A DNA stretch of 64,000 nt from Shewanella colwelliana ATCC 39565 (lineage in GTDB: Bacteria > Pseudomonadota > Gammaproteobacteria > Enterobacterales > Shewanellaceae): the NCBI RefSeq assembly GCF_000518705.1, contig NZ_JAEC01000031.1, forward strand, positions 1-64,000. Direction: 5' to 3'. Position numbers and translations under genes: made by a program. Shown here one piece after another: positions 35,126-45,829 of this stretch. Position 1 is the first letter of the stretch. Each line of letters starts with the position of its first letter. The notes under the pieces were generated by a model. That model was not told where the DNA came from and did not search any database. It saw only the letters and a list, made by a program, of their open reading frames with translations.

Positions 35126-37168
35126 CTAGCCATTGATACCTGAGTGCCTGAGTAAGGCATCTATCTTAGGTTCACGGCCCATAAACCGCTTAAATAGCGT
35201 CATCGGCTCTAAGCTACCGCCCATCTCTAAGATGTTTTCTAAGAAACTATGGCCAGTCTCGGCATTGAAGATCCCTTCAGCTTCAAAACGGGAAAACGCA
35301 TCGGCAGACAGTACTTCGGCCCATTTGTAGCTGTAATAACCCGCGGCATAGCCCCCAGCAAAAATATGTGCAAAGCTGTGTTGGAAACGGTTAAATTCAG
35401 CCGCCTTCACCACGGCGACTTGCTCTCTTACCTCGTTCAACTTCGCCTGAATTTCTGCGCCAACGCTAGGGTCAAACTCAAGATGCAGACGGAAATCAAA
35501 CAGCGAAAACTCCAATTGACGCAGCATAATCATGCCTGACTGGAAGTTTTTCGCCGCCAGCATCTTATCTAACATCGCCTTCGGCAGTGGCTCGCCAGTT
35601 TCATAATGACCAGAGATCTCCGCAAGCGCTTCCTCTTCATAACACCAGTTTTCCATAAACTGACTAGGCAGCTCCACGGCATCCCAAGGCACACCATTGA
35701 TGCCCGATACACCCGCCACATCAATCTTTGTCAGCATGTGATGAATGCCATGACCAAACTCATGGAACAGGGTAGTCACTTCATCATGGGTAAATAGTGC
35801 CGGTTTACCGTCAACTGGCGCATTAAAATTACAGGTGAGGTATGCCACCGGATCTTGCAAACCGCTTTCAGTTTGGCGACGCACGCGACAATCATCCATC
35901 CATGCGCCACCGCGCTTGCCTTCACGCGCATAAAGATCAAGATAAAAACTGCCTCGATGTTCGTCATTGGTATCTTTAATATGAAAGAAACGCACATCTT
36001 TGTGCCAAGTGTCGACATCTTTTTGCTCTTCAATACTTAAACCGAATAGGCGTGAGACGGTATAAAACAGCCCTGATAACACACGGTCTTCTGGGAAGTA
36101 AGGACGTAACAACTCTTGAGATATCTCATACCTATGGTGCTTGAGTTTCTCAGCATAATAGCTCAGATCCCAAGGAGATAAGTCGCTAACACCGTAGGTT
36201 GTCGTTGCAAATTCAGTGAGTTCGTTAAGCTCGGTTTCGCCCTGAGATTTAGAACGTGCAGCCAACTCATTTAAAAAATCCAACACTTGTTGTGGCGATT
36301 GCGCCATTTTGGTCGCTAGCGACTTATGAGCGTAACTATCAAACCCAAGTAATTGGGCCAGCTCATGTCTTAGGGCCACAATTTCATCCATCAAGGGACT
36401 ATTATCAAATTCCCCCCCATTGGGCCCTTGGTCTGACGCACGCGTCACAAAAGCGCGATAACACTCTTCACGTAATTCACGGTTATCACTGTAGGTCATC
36501 ACGGGTAGGTATGATGGAAAGTCTAAAGTAAATAGCCAGCCTTCAAGGCCTTTAGCCTCAGCCATAGCTTTTGCAGCGGCAACGGCTGATGCAGGTAACC
36601 CTGCCAGTGCTGACTTATCTGTTACCAATTTAGTCCATGCTTGAGTCGCATCAAGTAGTTGATTAGAGAACTGACTAGTTAGCTCAGATAAACGTTTAAC
36701 CAATTTTCCGTATGTTTGTTTACCTTTATCGCTCAATCCTATCCCTGACAGCTCAAAATCACGTAGACTATGCTCGATGCTGGTTTGCTGTGCCTGGCTT
36801 AATGTAGCAAATTCATCAGAGGCTTTGAGTGACTTATAAGCTTCGTATAATCCTTGATGCTGACCAACATAGGTACCGTATTCTGACAGTAACGGTAAAC
36901 AGGCATCATGAGCGGCACGCCACTCATCGGTGCTCAGTACTGAATTCATATGCGACACGGGTGACCAGATCTGGCTTAGCTCATCGTCTACCTGTTCAAG
37001 CGGCGTAATGAAATTGCCCCATGTATACGGACCACCAGCGGCTAACACCTGATCGATTTTCTGGCGACAGTTTTCAATCCCCTGCTCTACTGCGGGCTGA
37101 ATGTGCTCAGGTTTAATTTGCGAAAATTGCGGCAAGGTGGCACCGCTCAGCAAAGGATTACTCATCAT
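35126..37168 (-). CDS. prlC: Oligopeptidase A (M3 zinc peptidase)
   Basis: 680 residues, full family length. The zinc site is in TLFHEFGHGIHHML (HEFGH) with the downstream Glu in the PSQFMENW segment. It degrades short peptides, including cleaved signal peptides, in the cytoplasm. GAGG precedes the first of two adjacent ATGs. In many enterics prlC lies beside rsmJ; here they are 7 kb apart, separated by several genes. Confidence 0.95.
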   Translation of the reverse strand: MMSNPLLSGATLPQFSQIKPEHIQPAVEQGIENCRQKIDQVLAAGGPYTWGNFITPLEQVDDELSQIWSPVSHMNSVLSTDEWRAAHDACLPLLSEYGTYVGQHQGLYEAYKSLKASDEFATLSQAQQTSIEHSLRDFELSGIGLSDKGKQTYGKLVKRLSELTSQFSNQLLDATQAWTKLVTDKSALAGLPASAVAAAKAMAEAKGLEGWLFTLDFPSYLPVMTYSDNRELREECYRAFVTRASDQGPNGGEFDNSPLMDEIVALRHELAQLLGFDSYAHKSLATKMAQSPQQVLDFLNELAARSKSQGETELNELTEFATTTYGVSDLSPWDLSYYAEKLKHHRYEISQELLRPYFPEDRVLSGLFYTVSRLFGLSIEEQKDVDTWHKDVRFFHIKDTNDEHRGSFYLDLYAREGKRGGAWMDDCRVRRQTESGLQDPVAYLTCNFNAPVDGKPALFTHDEVTTLFHEFGHGIHHMLTKIDVAGVSGINGVPWDAVELPSQFMENWCYEEEALAEISGHYETGEPLPKAMLDKMLAAKNFQSGMIMLRQLEFSLFDFRLHLEFDPSVGAEIQAKLNEVREQVAVVKAAEFNRFQHSFAHIFAGGYAAGYYSYKWAEVLSADAFSRFEAEGIFNAETGHSFLENILEMGGSLEPMTLFKRFMGREPKIDALLRHSGING

Positions 37169-37437
37169 ATTTCCTCGAAAATCTTAAGATACAGAGTAAT
37201 AGATATGGGCGAACTCAATGCTATTCAAGCATGAGTGCCCAAGAGAATTGAAATGGCGCCCTCTAGCAGGCATATAAAATAAAAACTTTGATCTACGGCA
37301 AAAATAAGATTTACTCAATATTTACATAGCCGTAATTGATAAGCGGTTCGCAAATGCAATGCATTATCATTTACGTTTAGCACGTAACTGCCTATGCTCC
37401 ATGTAAACAGGATACAGCCATCGGAATTTCATTGGGT

Positions 37438-38214
37438 ATGAAACAAATCACTTTTTCATTAGCAACCAGTATGCTGCTTGTGAGCACGGTGACTTTTGCT
37501 AACGAACCAGGTCAAGCAACCAGTATCGACGACTCTCACATCACCAATATTATTGCCCACAGTGACGCGCAACCACTCGAATTTATTTTGGATATGGGCT
37601 GGGATTCTGAGTACATTTCCGAAGGACGCAACAATTTAGATCACGGCGGTATCTATTGGGGTACGGCCGCGGTGCAATACCAAGATCTCGTCATCTATAC
37701 CACAGTGGGACGCGGTGACAGCGAAACCTACACCGAGTGGAACTTTGGTCTAGAGTATGGTTTTTCGATTGCTGAAAACCTAGAAGCATCGATAGGCTAC
37801 CAACGTATCGAAGCCTATGGTGATGAACGCGGTAGCGATAATGAACTATTTGCGTCACTCAGTTACAGCGCTGTAGAGTGGTTAACCCCGTCAATGGCTT
37901 ACACCTATTCTACCGAAGCAGGCGGATATTTTATTGAAGCAAGCCTGCATAGCAGTTGGCCTGTGACCGAGCAACTCACACTCACCCCCTACGTTACACA
38001 AGCATTTGATTTCCAATATGCTACCGAGGCACATAACGGCCCAAATCACTTCCAGTTTGGTATTGAAGCTGAGTACCAAACGAGTAGCAATTTAGTGTTA
38101 TCTGGCCACATTAGCCACACATTAGCTCAAGAAGATATTAAACAAGAGCAACAAGGTAGCCACGACAGCTTAGACCAAACCTATGCTGGCATTCATTTAA
38201 CTTGGAGCTTTTAA
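37438..38214 (+). CDS. Outer-membrane beta-barrel protein
   Basis: 258 residues from ATG 37438 (MKQITFSLATSMLLVSTVTF, signal peptide ending FA). The mature part is a run of amphipathic strands (WDSEYISEGRNNLDHGGIYW, NFGLEYGFSIAENLEASIGY) and ends in a C-terminal aromatic residue (HLTWSF), as required for outer-membrane insertion. It resembles TorF-like or other small barrel proteins, but the exact family is not certain. Divergent from prlC. Confidence 0.75.
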   Translation: MKQITFSLATSMLLVSTVTFANEPGQATSIDDSHITNIIAHSDAQPLEFILDMGWDSEYISEGRNNLDHGGIYWGTAAVQYQDLVIYTTVGRGDSETYTEWNFGLEYGFSIAENLEASIGYQRIEAYGDERGSDNELFASLSYSAVEWLTPSMAYTYSTEAGGYFIEASLHSSWPVTEQLTLTPYVTQAFDFQYATEAHNGPNHFQFGIEAEYQTSSNLVLSGHISHTLAQEDIKQEQQGSHDSLDQTYAGIHLTWSF

Positions 38215-38323
38215 CTTAACGCTGCACTTTAGCGTTTGCGAGTGGCAGGCTCGGTCGGTATCGACTAACTTTAAGCATGAAATCGTTGCAAGGAGCGCAA
38301 CGGTCTAAGCATGAGGACATGGA

Positions 38324-38815
38324 ATGTCTGCACAACGATATCACCCCCTTACCTCTATCATCGCGCTTAGTTTATGCTGCGTTTGCGTCTTTGCTGCCGA
38401 CCCCGAACAGCCGATAACTGAAACACATACCCTGCCGCAAAATGTCGCCCTTGACAGTGAAGGCAACCCTATTGTGATACCCACCGGCGACAAGGCGGCA
38501 CTGAACTATCACGCTGCGCCAGTGCAATCAATCTCCCAACCGGTTGTCACCAAGCCATTGCGCAAAAGTAAGCCCAAAAAACGAAGTCGTAAGCAGCAAC
38601 TCGCTAGCCGTGATAGCGTTGCTGATAACCCCAGTTGTCGTTGGTTAAATAAGCGCATGCGCCACCTAGAAAAGACTTTAAAAACAGGCAATACCAAGCA
38701 GTTTGGCTACCAGTATGATGAACTGCAAGCACGACAATCTGAGTGGGTCTGCATGAAGTGTGGCGCAGAGGGACCCAATCAAGACGATCACAACCGCTGC
38801 CAATATCGACGCTAA
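38324..38815 (+). CDS. Exported hypothetical protein with basic linker
   Basis: 163 residues: signal peptide (IIALSLCCVCVFA), a low-complexity middle, a strongly basic stretch (RKSKPKKRSRKQQ), and a C-terminal domain with four cysteines (PSCRWLN, WVCMKCG, RCQYRR). Family not recognised. It lies between the barrel-protein gene and gor, on the same strand, with about 110 bp before it. Confidence 0.65.
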   Translation: MSAQRYHPLTSIIALSLCCVCVFAADPEQPITETHTLPQNVALDSEGNPIVIPTGDKAALNYHAAPVQSISQPVVTKPLRKSKPKKRSRKQQLASRDSVADNPSCRWLNKRMRHLEKTLKTGNTKQFGYQYDELQARQSEWVCMKCGAEGPNQDDHNRCQYRR

Positions 38816-38947
38816 TCACCCTGCTGACTGAAAGCGAACCTCTGGCGACAAGGTCTATGATAAGGCACAAACATTGAGCACTGGTTTACCATGCTTTTTA
38901 CCCCTACAATGACCGCAATATGCAATGGTTCGAATTTGGAGAAAATG

Positions 38948-40303
38948 ATGGCTCAACACTTTGACTATATCTGTTTAGGCGCGGGTAGCGGTGGAATCGC
39001 ATCGGCGAACCGTGCCGCTATGCGTGGTGCTAAAGTGCTACTTATCGAAGCAAAGGCGCTTGGTGGTACCTGTGTCAATGTGGGCTGTGTGCCTAAAAAG
39101 GTGATGTGGTATGGTGCACAGGTTGCTGAAGCAATGCACCTGTATGCCAAAGATTATGGTTTTGATGTCTCCGTGAACCAATTTGACTGGAGTAAGCTGG
39201 TCGAAAGCCGCGAAGCCTATATTGAGCGCATCCACGGCTCTTACGATCGCGGTCTCGAAAACAACGGCGTGACCTTAGTGCGCGGTTATGGTCGCTTTAT
39301 TGATAACCACACCATTGAAGTCAATGGCGAGCATTACACTGCCGATCATATCCTGATTGCAACGGGTGGCTCACCAACTATTCCTAACATTCCTGGCGCA
39401 GAGCATGGTATCGACTCAGATGGCTTTTTCGCCCTTAACGAACAACCTAAGCGCGTAGCTGTAGTGGGTGCGGGTTATATTGCGGTAGAAGTCGCTGGCG
39501 TGCTGCATGCCCTTGGCAGCGAAACCCATCTGTTTGTGCGTAAACACGCACCGCTCCGTAGCTTCGACCCAATGCTTAGTGAAGCCCTAATGGAAAGTAT
39601 GGCGACCGATGGCCTTGCACTGCATACGCATAGCGTACCGCAATCTGTGGTTAAGAATAATGACGGTAGCCTAACACTGACCCTTGAAAGCGGTGAGCAA
39701 TATCACGTCGACACCCTTATTTGGGCAATAGGCCGTAAGCCTTCAACCAATAACATTGGTATTGAAAATACCGACGTGAAACTTAGCGACAAAGGCTATG
39801 TCATTGTCGATGAGCAACAAAACACCAGCGCCAAGGGCGTGTATTGCGTCGGTGATATTATCGAAGGTGGTGTTGAACTAACCCCAGTTGCTGTTAAAGC
39901 GGGCCGTTTACTGTCAGAGCGCCTATTTAACGGCATGACTGACGCCAAAATGGATTACAGCCTCATCCCTACCGTGGTCTTTAGCCATCCAGCCATTGGA
40001 ACCATGGGATTAACCGAGCCAGAAGCCATCGCGCAATTTGGTGAAGCCAACGTAAAAGTCTACACCTCTGGCTTCACTTCAATGTATACCGCCGTCACCG
40101 CTCATCGCCAAGCATGCAAAATGAAACTTATCTGCGCTGGCGACAATGAAAAGGTCGTGGGTATTCACGGTATCGGCTATGGCATGGATGAGATTTTGCA
40201 AGGTTTCGGTGTTGCCATGAAGATGGGCGCAACCAAGGCTGACTTTGATGCAGTAGTCGCTATCCACCCCACTGGCGCCGAAGAGTTCGTGACCATGAGA
40301 TAA
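38948..40303 (+). CDS. gor: Glutathione reductase
   Basis: 451 residues from ATG 38948 ([18 protein letters not shown]); a preceding adjacent ATG is possible. FAD-binding GAGSGG, redox-active pair in [18 protein letters not shown]-binding [13 protein letters not shown] and the C-terminal HPTGAEE catalytic segment are all present. It regenerates reduced glutathione with NADPH. A strong terminator follows. Confidence 0.96.
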   Translation: MAQHFDYICLGAGSGGIASANRAAMRGAKVLLIEAKALGGTCVNVGCVPKKVMWYGAQVAEAMHLYAKDYGFDVSVNQFDWSKLVESREAYIERIHGSYDRGLENNGVTLVRGYGRFIDNHTIEVNGEHYTADHILIATGGSPTIPNIPGAEHGIDSDGFFALNEQPKRVAVVGAGYIAVEVAGVLHALGSETHLFVRKHAPLRSFDPMLSEALMESMATDGLALHTHSVPQSVVKNNDGSLTLTLESGEQYHVDTLIWAIGRKPSTNNIGIENTDVKLSDKGYVIVDEQQNTSAKGVYCVGDIIEGGVELTPVAVKAGRLLSERLFNGMTDAKMDYSLIPTVVFSHPAIGTMGLTEPEAIAQFGEANVKVYTSGFTSMYTAVTAHRQACKMKLICAGDNEKVVGIHGIGYGMDEILQGFGVAMKMGATKADFDAVVAIHPTGAEEFVTMR

Positions 40304-40336
40304 GCTTTTTTGGTAAAAAACGGCTAAATATTCACT

Positions 40337-40377
40337 ATGCCCAACATCAAGCTTTGCTTAGTGTTGGGCATTTTTTT
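40337..40377 (+). terminator. Terminator of gor
   Basis: ATGCCCAACA / TGTTGGGCAT stem followed by seven Ts. Confidence 0.85.
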
Positions 40378-40708
40378 ATCAATAACTTCGATGCACTGCG
40401 CCCCACACTTAACGATTAGCGTTTGTTATTGTTACGATAAAAATAATTAGCTTTCCAATTAAAGTTTTTCACCCTATTTTCGCGTCCTCGTTGGCTAGGC
40501 TAGTAAAAAAAATCGTAACAACACCATCGTACTTTTTATTGATAAATTAGACACTAGAGCCATTTTAGTGGCTATATTTATAACGCAACCCTTAGTGTAG
40601 ACTGACCTAAGGTTAGCGATTATTTATCCAATTCATCGTCCAGCGCTAGTTGGACCAAATGCTCCACTCTCAACTAGATGAGAGTTAGATTTTTTAAGGA
40701 ATGCACAA
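40378..40708. other. Intergenic, promoter region of rimK
   Basis: 330 bp, A+T-rich. A TATATT near 40573 is a possible -10 element; AAGGA precedes the rimK ATG. A CTCTCAACTAGATGAGAG hairpin lies at 40667-40684. No gene seen. Confidence 0.4.
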
Positions 40709-41614
40709 ATGCGCATTGCAATTTTGTCTCGTGGTGAAAACCTATATTCAACCCGTCGCATGAAAGAGGCGGGAGAAGCTCGCGGTCATGTGGTCGATAT
40801 CATCGACACTCTGCATTGCTACATGGATATTACCAGTAGTAATCCGACGGTACGCTATATGGGTGCAGTGCTACCACAGTACGATGCCATTATTCCTCGT
40901 ATCGGTTCGTCAATTACGTTTTACGGTACCGCCGTGGTGCGTCAGTTTGAGATGATGGGCACGTTTTCAGTCAACGAGTCGGTGGCGATTAGTCGCTCTC
41001 GTGACAAACTACGCTCGCTGCAGCTGTTATCGCGTAAGGGCATAGGCCTGCCCCGCACCGGTTTTGCGAGCAAGCCAGATAAAATTCAAGATTTAATCAA
41101 GAATGTCGGCGGCGCACCTTTAGTGATCAAGTTACTCGAAGGCACACAGGGTATCGGTGTGGTATTAGCCGAGACCAATAAAGCAGCCGAGAGTGTTATC
41201 GAAGCGTTTATGGGGCTTAAAGCCAACATTTTGGTGCAAGAGTTCATCAAAGAAGCGGGCGGTGCCGATATCCGCTGTTTTGTGGTGGGCGATAAAGTTG
41301 TGGCGGCCATGAAACGTCAAGCGGCTGAAGGTGAGTTTAGATCTAACCTACATCGCGGCGGCGAAGCTCAACTCGTTCGCCTCACTAAAGAGGAGCGCGC
41401 GACAGCAATTAATGCTGCTAAAGCGATGGGGCTAAATCTGTGTGGTGTCGACATATTGCAATCGAACAATGGCCCAGTGGTAATGGAGGTTAACTCATCA
41501 CCAGGACTTGAGGGCATTGAGAAAGCGACAGGTAAAGATGTGGCCGACCTAATTTTCCAATTTATTGAGAAAAAAGCTAAGCCTCACGCCAACAAAACAC
41601 GCGGAAAAGGCTAA
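40709..41614 (+). CDS. rimK: RimK, ribosomal protein S6 glutamate ligase
   Basis: 301 residues with the ATP-grasp fold: [29 protein letters not shown], the nucleotide-binding [15 protein letters not shown] and the metal-binding [13 protein letters not shown]. RimK adds glutamates to the C-terminus of S6 and remodels ribosomes. Its TAA overlaps the next ATG (TAATG), so it is the head of a coupled operon with an AstE-like hydrolase, rimB and possibly mgtE. Confidence 0.94.
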   Translation: MRIAILSRGENLYSTRRMKEAGEARGHVVDIIDTLHCYMDITSSNPTVRYMGAVLPQYDAIIPRIGSSITFYGTAVVRQFEMMGTFSVNESVAISRSRDKLRSLQLLSRKGIGLPRTGFASKPDKIQDLIKNVGGAPLVIKLLEGTQGIGVVLAETNKAAESVIEAFMGLKANILVQEFIKEAGGADIRCFVVGDKVVAAMKRQAAEGEFRSNLHRGGEAQLVRLTKEERATAINAAKAMGLNLCGVDILQSNNGPVVMEVNSSPGLEGIEKATGKDVADLIFQFIEKKAKPHANKTRGKG

Positions 41615-42639
41615 TGAAAACCCCGTTAACCATTGGCGGGGTAGATATTCTCCCCGGAGAGCAAAGACAGCTAGAGCTGCCTGTAGCACGTTTATATACC
41701 GACACCGAAGTGTCGATGCCAGTGCATATTATTCGTGCCAAAAGGGATGGGCCTATCATCTTTGTTAGTGCTGCGGTGCATGGCGATGAACTCAACGGTA
41801 TTGAAATTATTCGCCGTTTGATTCAGAGCCAAGTGAAGCTCACCAGGGGCACGCTAATTTTAGTGCCTATGGTAAATGTGTATGGCGTCTTAAATCAGAG
41901 CCGCTACATGCCAGACAGACGCGATCTAAACCGCTGCTTTCCGGGCTCACAAAAAGGTTCGCTTGCTGGACGCGTAGCTTATACCTTTTTAAATAGCATC
42001 GTTGCCCACTGTGATTATGGGATTGACTTGCATACGGGCGCGATTCATCGGTCTAACTTGCCACAGATTCGCGCCAATTTGGATGACGCCGACACCTTAT
42101 CATTAGCACAAGCTTTTGGGGTGCCAGTGCTACTTAACTCCAATGTCCGCGATGGCTCATTACGCGAATCCGCCGTTAATAAGGGCGCACGAGTATTGCT
42201 GTATGAAGCGGGAGAGGCGTTACGTTTTGACGAATTGTCAATTCAAACGGGTGTTCGCGGCATTAAAAATGTGCTTTCAGCACTTGGTGTCATTAGAAAG
42301 CGCACCGGTCGTAAAAAAATTGAACCCTTTGTCGCTAACAAGAGCGACTGGACTCGTGCATCGGCCAGTGGGTTTGTCTGTGAATATGCCAAACTTGGTG
42401 CCTATGTGGAAAAAGGCGAGGTGTTAGCCGATATCAATAGCCCTCTGGGAGAGCTGATCCAACAAGTGACCTCGACGCGTGCGGGCATTATTATCGGCAA
42501 ACAAAATATTCCATTGGTCTTAGAGGGTGATGCGATGTTCCATATCGCTTATTTTGGCGATTCAGCCGATGAAGTAATTGAACATATCGAAATCATGACA
42601 GATCAAATTATGCCGTTGTCGAATTCGATACAACCCTGA
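41614..42639 (+). CDS. Succinylglutamate desuccinylase/aspartoacylase-family hydrolase
   Basis: 341 residues. Zinc ligands are visible in AAVHGDELNGIE (H..E) and YGIDLHTG (His), and the substrate-binding RDLNRCFPG segment is present. The C-terminal 100 residues resemble the biotinyl-like barrel seen in this M14 subfamily. The natural substrate is unknown; sharing an operon with rimK and rimB suggests action on a glutamylated or related amide product. Confidence 0.88.
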   Translation: MKTPLTIGGVDILPGEQRQLELPVARLYTDTEVSMPVHIIRAKRDGPIIFVSAAVHGDELNGIEIIRRLIQSQVKLTRGTLILVPMVNVYGVLNQSRYMPDRRDLNRCFPGSQKGSLAGRVAYTFLNSIVAHCDYGIDLHTGAIHRSNLPQIRANLDDADTLSLAQAFGVPVLLNSNVRDGSLRESAVNKGARVLLYEAGEALRFDELSIQTGVRGIKNVLSALGVIRKRTGRKKIEPFVANKSDWTRASASGFVCEYAKLGAYVEKGEVLADINSPLGELIQQVTSTRAGIIIGKQNIPLVLEGDAMFHIAYFGDSADEVIEHIEIMTDQIMPLSNSIQP

Positions 42640-42667
42640 AAGACATGGTTAAAGGTATGAGTATTAT

Positions 42668-43096
42668 ATGAAGAAAATGATTATTGGTAATCTTGAGGCC
42701 TGTCATTTACCAGAACTTGGCATTAATGATTTGCATGTCCGTATCGACACTGGAGCAAAAACCTCCTCTTTGCATGTGGACAACCTCAAACGCATTAAAG
42801 TGGCTGGGCGTCCCTTTGTCGAGTTTGACCTGCATCCCGATATCTATAATTTGGAGCAGACGGTGCATTGTCGCGCGCCCCTGCATGACACGCGCCGGAT
42901 AAAATCGTCTAATGGCGAAGTTGAACAGCGTTGCGTCATCAAAACCCTATTACAGCTAGGTGAAGACCAGTGGCCAATTGAGCTGACCTTAAGTAATCGC
43001 CAAGATATGAGTTATTTGATGTTACTCGGCCGTGAAGGCATGGGCGATAAAGTGCTCGTCGATCCCTCGGCCAGCTTTTTAATCAATGGCGAATAA
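42668..43096 (+). CDS. rimB: RimB-like retropepsin-type protease (PF05618)
   Basis: 142 residues. The active-site motif RIDTGAKTSSLH (Asp27) followed by the LLGREGM segment is that of the small retropepsin-like family linked with RimK. In pseudomonads RimB trims or regulates glutamylated S6. Older annotations call it an ATP-dependent zinc protease, but the DTG motif argues for an aspartic mechanism. It follows the AstE-like gene by 28 bp. Confidence 0.85.
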   Translation: MKKMIIGNLEACHLPELGINDLHVRIDTGAKTSSLHVDNLKRIKVAGRPFVEFDLHPDIYNLEQTVHCRAPLHDTRRIKSSNGEVEQRCVIKTLLQLGEDQWPIELTLSNRQDMSYLMLLGREGMGDKVLVDPSASFLINGE

Positions 43097-43161
43097 AGGG
43101 TAAAGCGATGACCATCGCTCTACCGGCAAAGATGACCACGTCGTCCAATTAAGGAAGTAAG

Positions 43162-44529
43162 ATGACAATGCCAGATCCAGCCCCCTTCGTCGAAGTCTTG
43201 GAGCAAGACCAGCTATTAGCGAAGGTGATTGACATTGTTAGTCACCAGGAAGAGACTCCTGCATCACTGGCCTTTCTGGGTGATTACAGCGATGGTGAAC
43301 TGGCTGACCTATTGGAATCGGTAACGGATCAGTACCGTTCGCCTATTTGCCACAATATCCCCATCGATCGCGGTTGGCCCATATTGCATCTGTTGCATTA
43401 TGAAACCGCTCGTCACGTTTTAAACCTGCTCACAGAGAAACAGATCAAAGGGTTGGCAGCAAGAGTATCTGAAATCGATATTCTTACCTTTGCCGAAATA
43501 CTGCCAAACGAGGTAGTTGAAGACTACCTTGACCATCAAGAGTCTCTGACCACAGAGCAGATGCAACAAGCACTGCGCTATCAAGATGAGGCAGTGGGTC
43601 GTTATCTCAACAGTGATATTTTACGCTCTCGCCCCACCGCCTCTGTGGGGCGGGTATTAGAGCGGCTCGCAAAAATAAAGAGCCGAGAAATAGTCGCTAT
43701 TTATTCGGTAGATGCTCAAGGCGAGTACCACGGCGCCTGCAATATGGAGCAGTTACACAGTGTGCCACCTGAAGCCCCATTGTCACAGATTCTCTGCGAT
43801 GTTGAGCTGGTCAATGATGAGGAAGATATCACCAAAGCCGCCCAGAACCTTAACCCTACAACCGGCTTTGCCTGGTTTCCCGTTGAAAAAGAGGGCAAGA
43901 TCATCGGCGCCATTGCAGTGTCAATTTTGATGCAACGCTTAAAAGAGCGAAGCCTTGAAGTGCTCGCCTCAGACACCGCCCAAGACGAAGAGGATCTGTT
44001 TACCCCTGTCTCTGTGGCGGCAAAAATGCGCGCAATTTGGCTCACGACTAACCTATTAACCGCCTTTTTAGCCTCTTGGGTCATCGGCTTGTTTGGTGAT
44101 GCTTTGCAACAAGTTGTAGCGCTGGCCATTTTAATGCCAGTAGTCGCCAGTATGGGCGGCATTGCAGGCAGCCAAACCTTAGCGGTGGCACTGCGCGGTA
44201 TTGCACTGAATCACTTAAGTCGCAGTAACCTTAGGTTATTGTTAGATAAAGAGTTAAAAATTGCTGCCTTTAATGGGCTACTGCTCGGCGCACTCATTGG
44301 GTTAGTGGTCAGCTACTGGTTTTCATCAGTAGCACTTGGAGGCATTATTTTTGTCGCGATTGTATTTAACAGTTTAGCAGCCGCGTCATCAGGGACTGTT
44401 ATCCCTTTTATTTTGAAGCAGATGAAAATAGATCCAGCCGTCGCGGGGTCAGTGATTTTAACCACGGTTACCGATGTTGTAGGCTTCTTTATCTTTTTAG
44501 GTTTAGGTAGTTTAATCCTATTAAATTGA
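43162..44529 (+). CDS. mgtE: MgtE-family magnesium transporter
   Basis: 455 residues: an N-terminal helical domain (LLHYETARHVLNLLTEK), paired CBS regions (RPTASVGRVLERL, GFAWFPVEKEGKIIGAI) and five membrane helices with the conserved MPVVASMGGIAGSQTLAVALRG segment and PDPAVAGS-like IDPAVAGSVILTTVTD. It passively conducts Mg2+ and is gated by cytoplasmic Mg2+. It follows rimB by 65 bp and may be co-transcribed. Confidence 0.93.
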   Translation: MTMPDPAPFVEVLEQDQLLAKVIDIVSHQEETPASLAFLGDYSDGELADLLESVTDQYRSPICHNIPIDRGWPILHLLHYETARHVLNLLTEKQIKGLAARVSEIDILTFAEILPNEVVEDYLDHQESLTTEQMQQALRYQDEAVGRYLNSDILRSRPTASVGRVLERLAKIKSREIVAIYSVDAQGEYHGACNMEQLHSVPPEAPLSQILCDVELVNDEEDITKAAQNLNPTTGFAWFPVEKEGKIIGAIAVSILMQRLKERSLEVLASDTAQDEEDLFTPVSVAAKMRAIWLTTNLLTAFLASWVIGLFGDALQQVVALAILMPVVASMGGIAGSQTLAVALRGIALNHLSRSNLRLLLDKELKIAAFNGLLLGALIGLVVSYWFSSVALGGIIFVAIVFNSLAAASSGTVIPFILKQMKIDPAVAGSVILTTVTDVVGFFIFLGLGSLILLN

Positions 44530-44538
44530 TGCTGAATC

Positions 44539-44571
44539 ACCCAGAGATTAAGCAAAACTTAACCTCTGGGT
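44539..44571 (+). terminator. Hairpin after mgtE, weak terminator
   Basis: ACCCAGAG.TTAAG pairs with CTTAA.CTCTGGGT. There is no T run, so it may slow or protect rather than end the transcript. Confidence 0.4.
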
Positions 44572-44648
44572 AAGTGCAATTGAATTTCATCGAATATTAT
44601 TAGCGACTATACTGCGATGCTTATTGGTCACACTGTATACAAGGCAAG

Positions 44649-45596
44649 ATGAAGGCTCTATTTTCTCGACACGCTAATAGCGCAGCAACCGTGGTATTTA
44701 TCGGCTTTTCACTGCTGTGTTTAACACCATTTATCTCATCGCCTATTGCGTTAATTCTTGGCTTTACCCTAGCCAGTTTAGGGTTTGTGCCAACACAGTT
44801 TAATCTCGCCAGTCTCACCAAGAAACTATTGGCTTACTCCATTGTAGGCTTAGGTTTTGGTATTCAACTCGATGCGGCAATAGAAGCCAGCATGGCCAAT
44901 ATCAGCCTGATATTAGGCTCCATCGTTTTTACCTTGATACTGGGTGCGCTACTGACCAAAGTACTGAAACTCGATGACAAACTTGGCCATATGATCTCAG
45001 CTGGTACCGCTATCTGTGGTGGCAGCGCCATTGCAGCAGTATCGCCCGCCATTAAGGCCAACAGCCAGCAAACCGCTATCGCTTTAGCGACGGTATTTGT
45101 ACTGAACTCTATGGCGCTATTTCTGTTCCCAGCTCTTGGTCACCTACTAGAGATGAGCCAATATCACTTTGGAATATGGAGTGCGATTGCTATCCATGAC
45201 ACCTCATCGGTTGTCGGTGCAGCCTCCGCCTATGGTGATGAGGCACTGACAGTCGCCACCACGATTAAGCTAGCGCGGGCGCTATGGATTGTGCCATTGG
45301 CGTTGATCAGCGCGATGATATTTGGCGGGGATAAACGCAAACTCAATATTCCACTGTTTATCATCTTCTACTGTGTAGCGATTGCAACCGCTCACTATTT
45401 CCCTCAGGGAGAAGCGCTATATCAGCAGGTATTTGCGTTATCTAAACGCACCTTAGTTTTGTGTCTATTTTTTATTGGAGCGGGTATCACGATACAGCGG
45501 ATGCGAGAAGCTGGCGCTAAACCTTTGCTTCTCGGCGTGCTGTTATGGTTGTCAATTGGGACGGGTTCGCTACTCTATATTCTCAACTTTAGCTGA
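44649..45596 (+). CDS. YeiH/UPF0324 family membrane protein
   Basis: 315 residues with about ten membrane helices and the family signatures [29 protein letters not shown] and [12 protein letters not shown]. The family is called putative sulfate exporter, without firm proof. It overlaps a small convergent membrane-protein gene by 27 bp. Confidence 0.9.
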   Translation: MKALFSRHANSAATVVFIGFSLLCLTPFISSPIALILGFTLASLGFVPTQFNLASLTKKLLAYSIVGLGFGIQLDAAIEASMANISLILGSIVFTLILGALLTKVLKLDDKLGHMISAGTAICGGSAIAAVSPAIKANSQQTAIALATVFVLNSMALFLFPALGHLLEMSQYHFGIWSAIAIHDTSSVVGAASAYGDEALTVATTIKLARALWIVPLALISAMIFGGDKRKLNIPLFIIFYCVAIATAHYFPQGEALYQQVFALSKRTLVLCLFFIGAGITIQRMREAGAKPLLLGVLLWLSIGTGSLLYILNFS

Positions 45597-45728
45597 GTCT
45601 TGATGCCATACTAAGGCTAGTATTGCGATAAAAGCACTAAGATCGATTAAAGCGCGCACTAATCCTGTAGTCAGCACAGAGGCCATCACAAAGACGACAC
45701 AACAAAAAATAATTAACCACTGCTTCAT
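45570..45728 (-). CDS. 52-residue membrane protein with strong ribosome site
   Basis: The gene starts at ATG 45728, preceded by AAGGAGG at ideal distance. The product begins [19 protein letters not shown] and has two hydrophobic stretches (the second [15 protein letters not shown]), with an acidic tail. Family not recognised. Its end overlaps the end of the convergent YeiH-like gene. The near-perfect Shine-Dalgarno and clean two-helix build support a real small gene. Confidence 0.6.
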   Translation of the reverse strand: MKQWLIIFCCVVFVMASVLTTGLVRALIDLSAFIAILALVWHQDSAKVENIE

Positions 45729-45829
45729 TTCGCCTCCTTATGATTAGGCGGTTATAGAGAGTGGTTATTATTTATCAATCAGGCCAGCAGCAACAAATAC
45801 CCGTTTTTACTAACAAATAGCCGAATCGG

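Noticed and set aside
38604..38870. Minus-strand frame opposite the exported hypothetical gene
   Set aside because: No ribosome site or family features, and the plus-strand gene has a good signal peptide.
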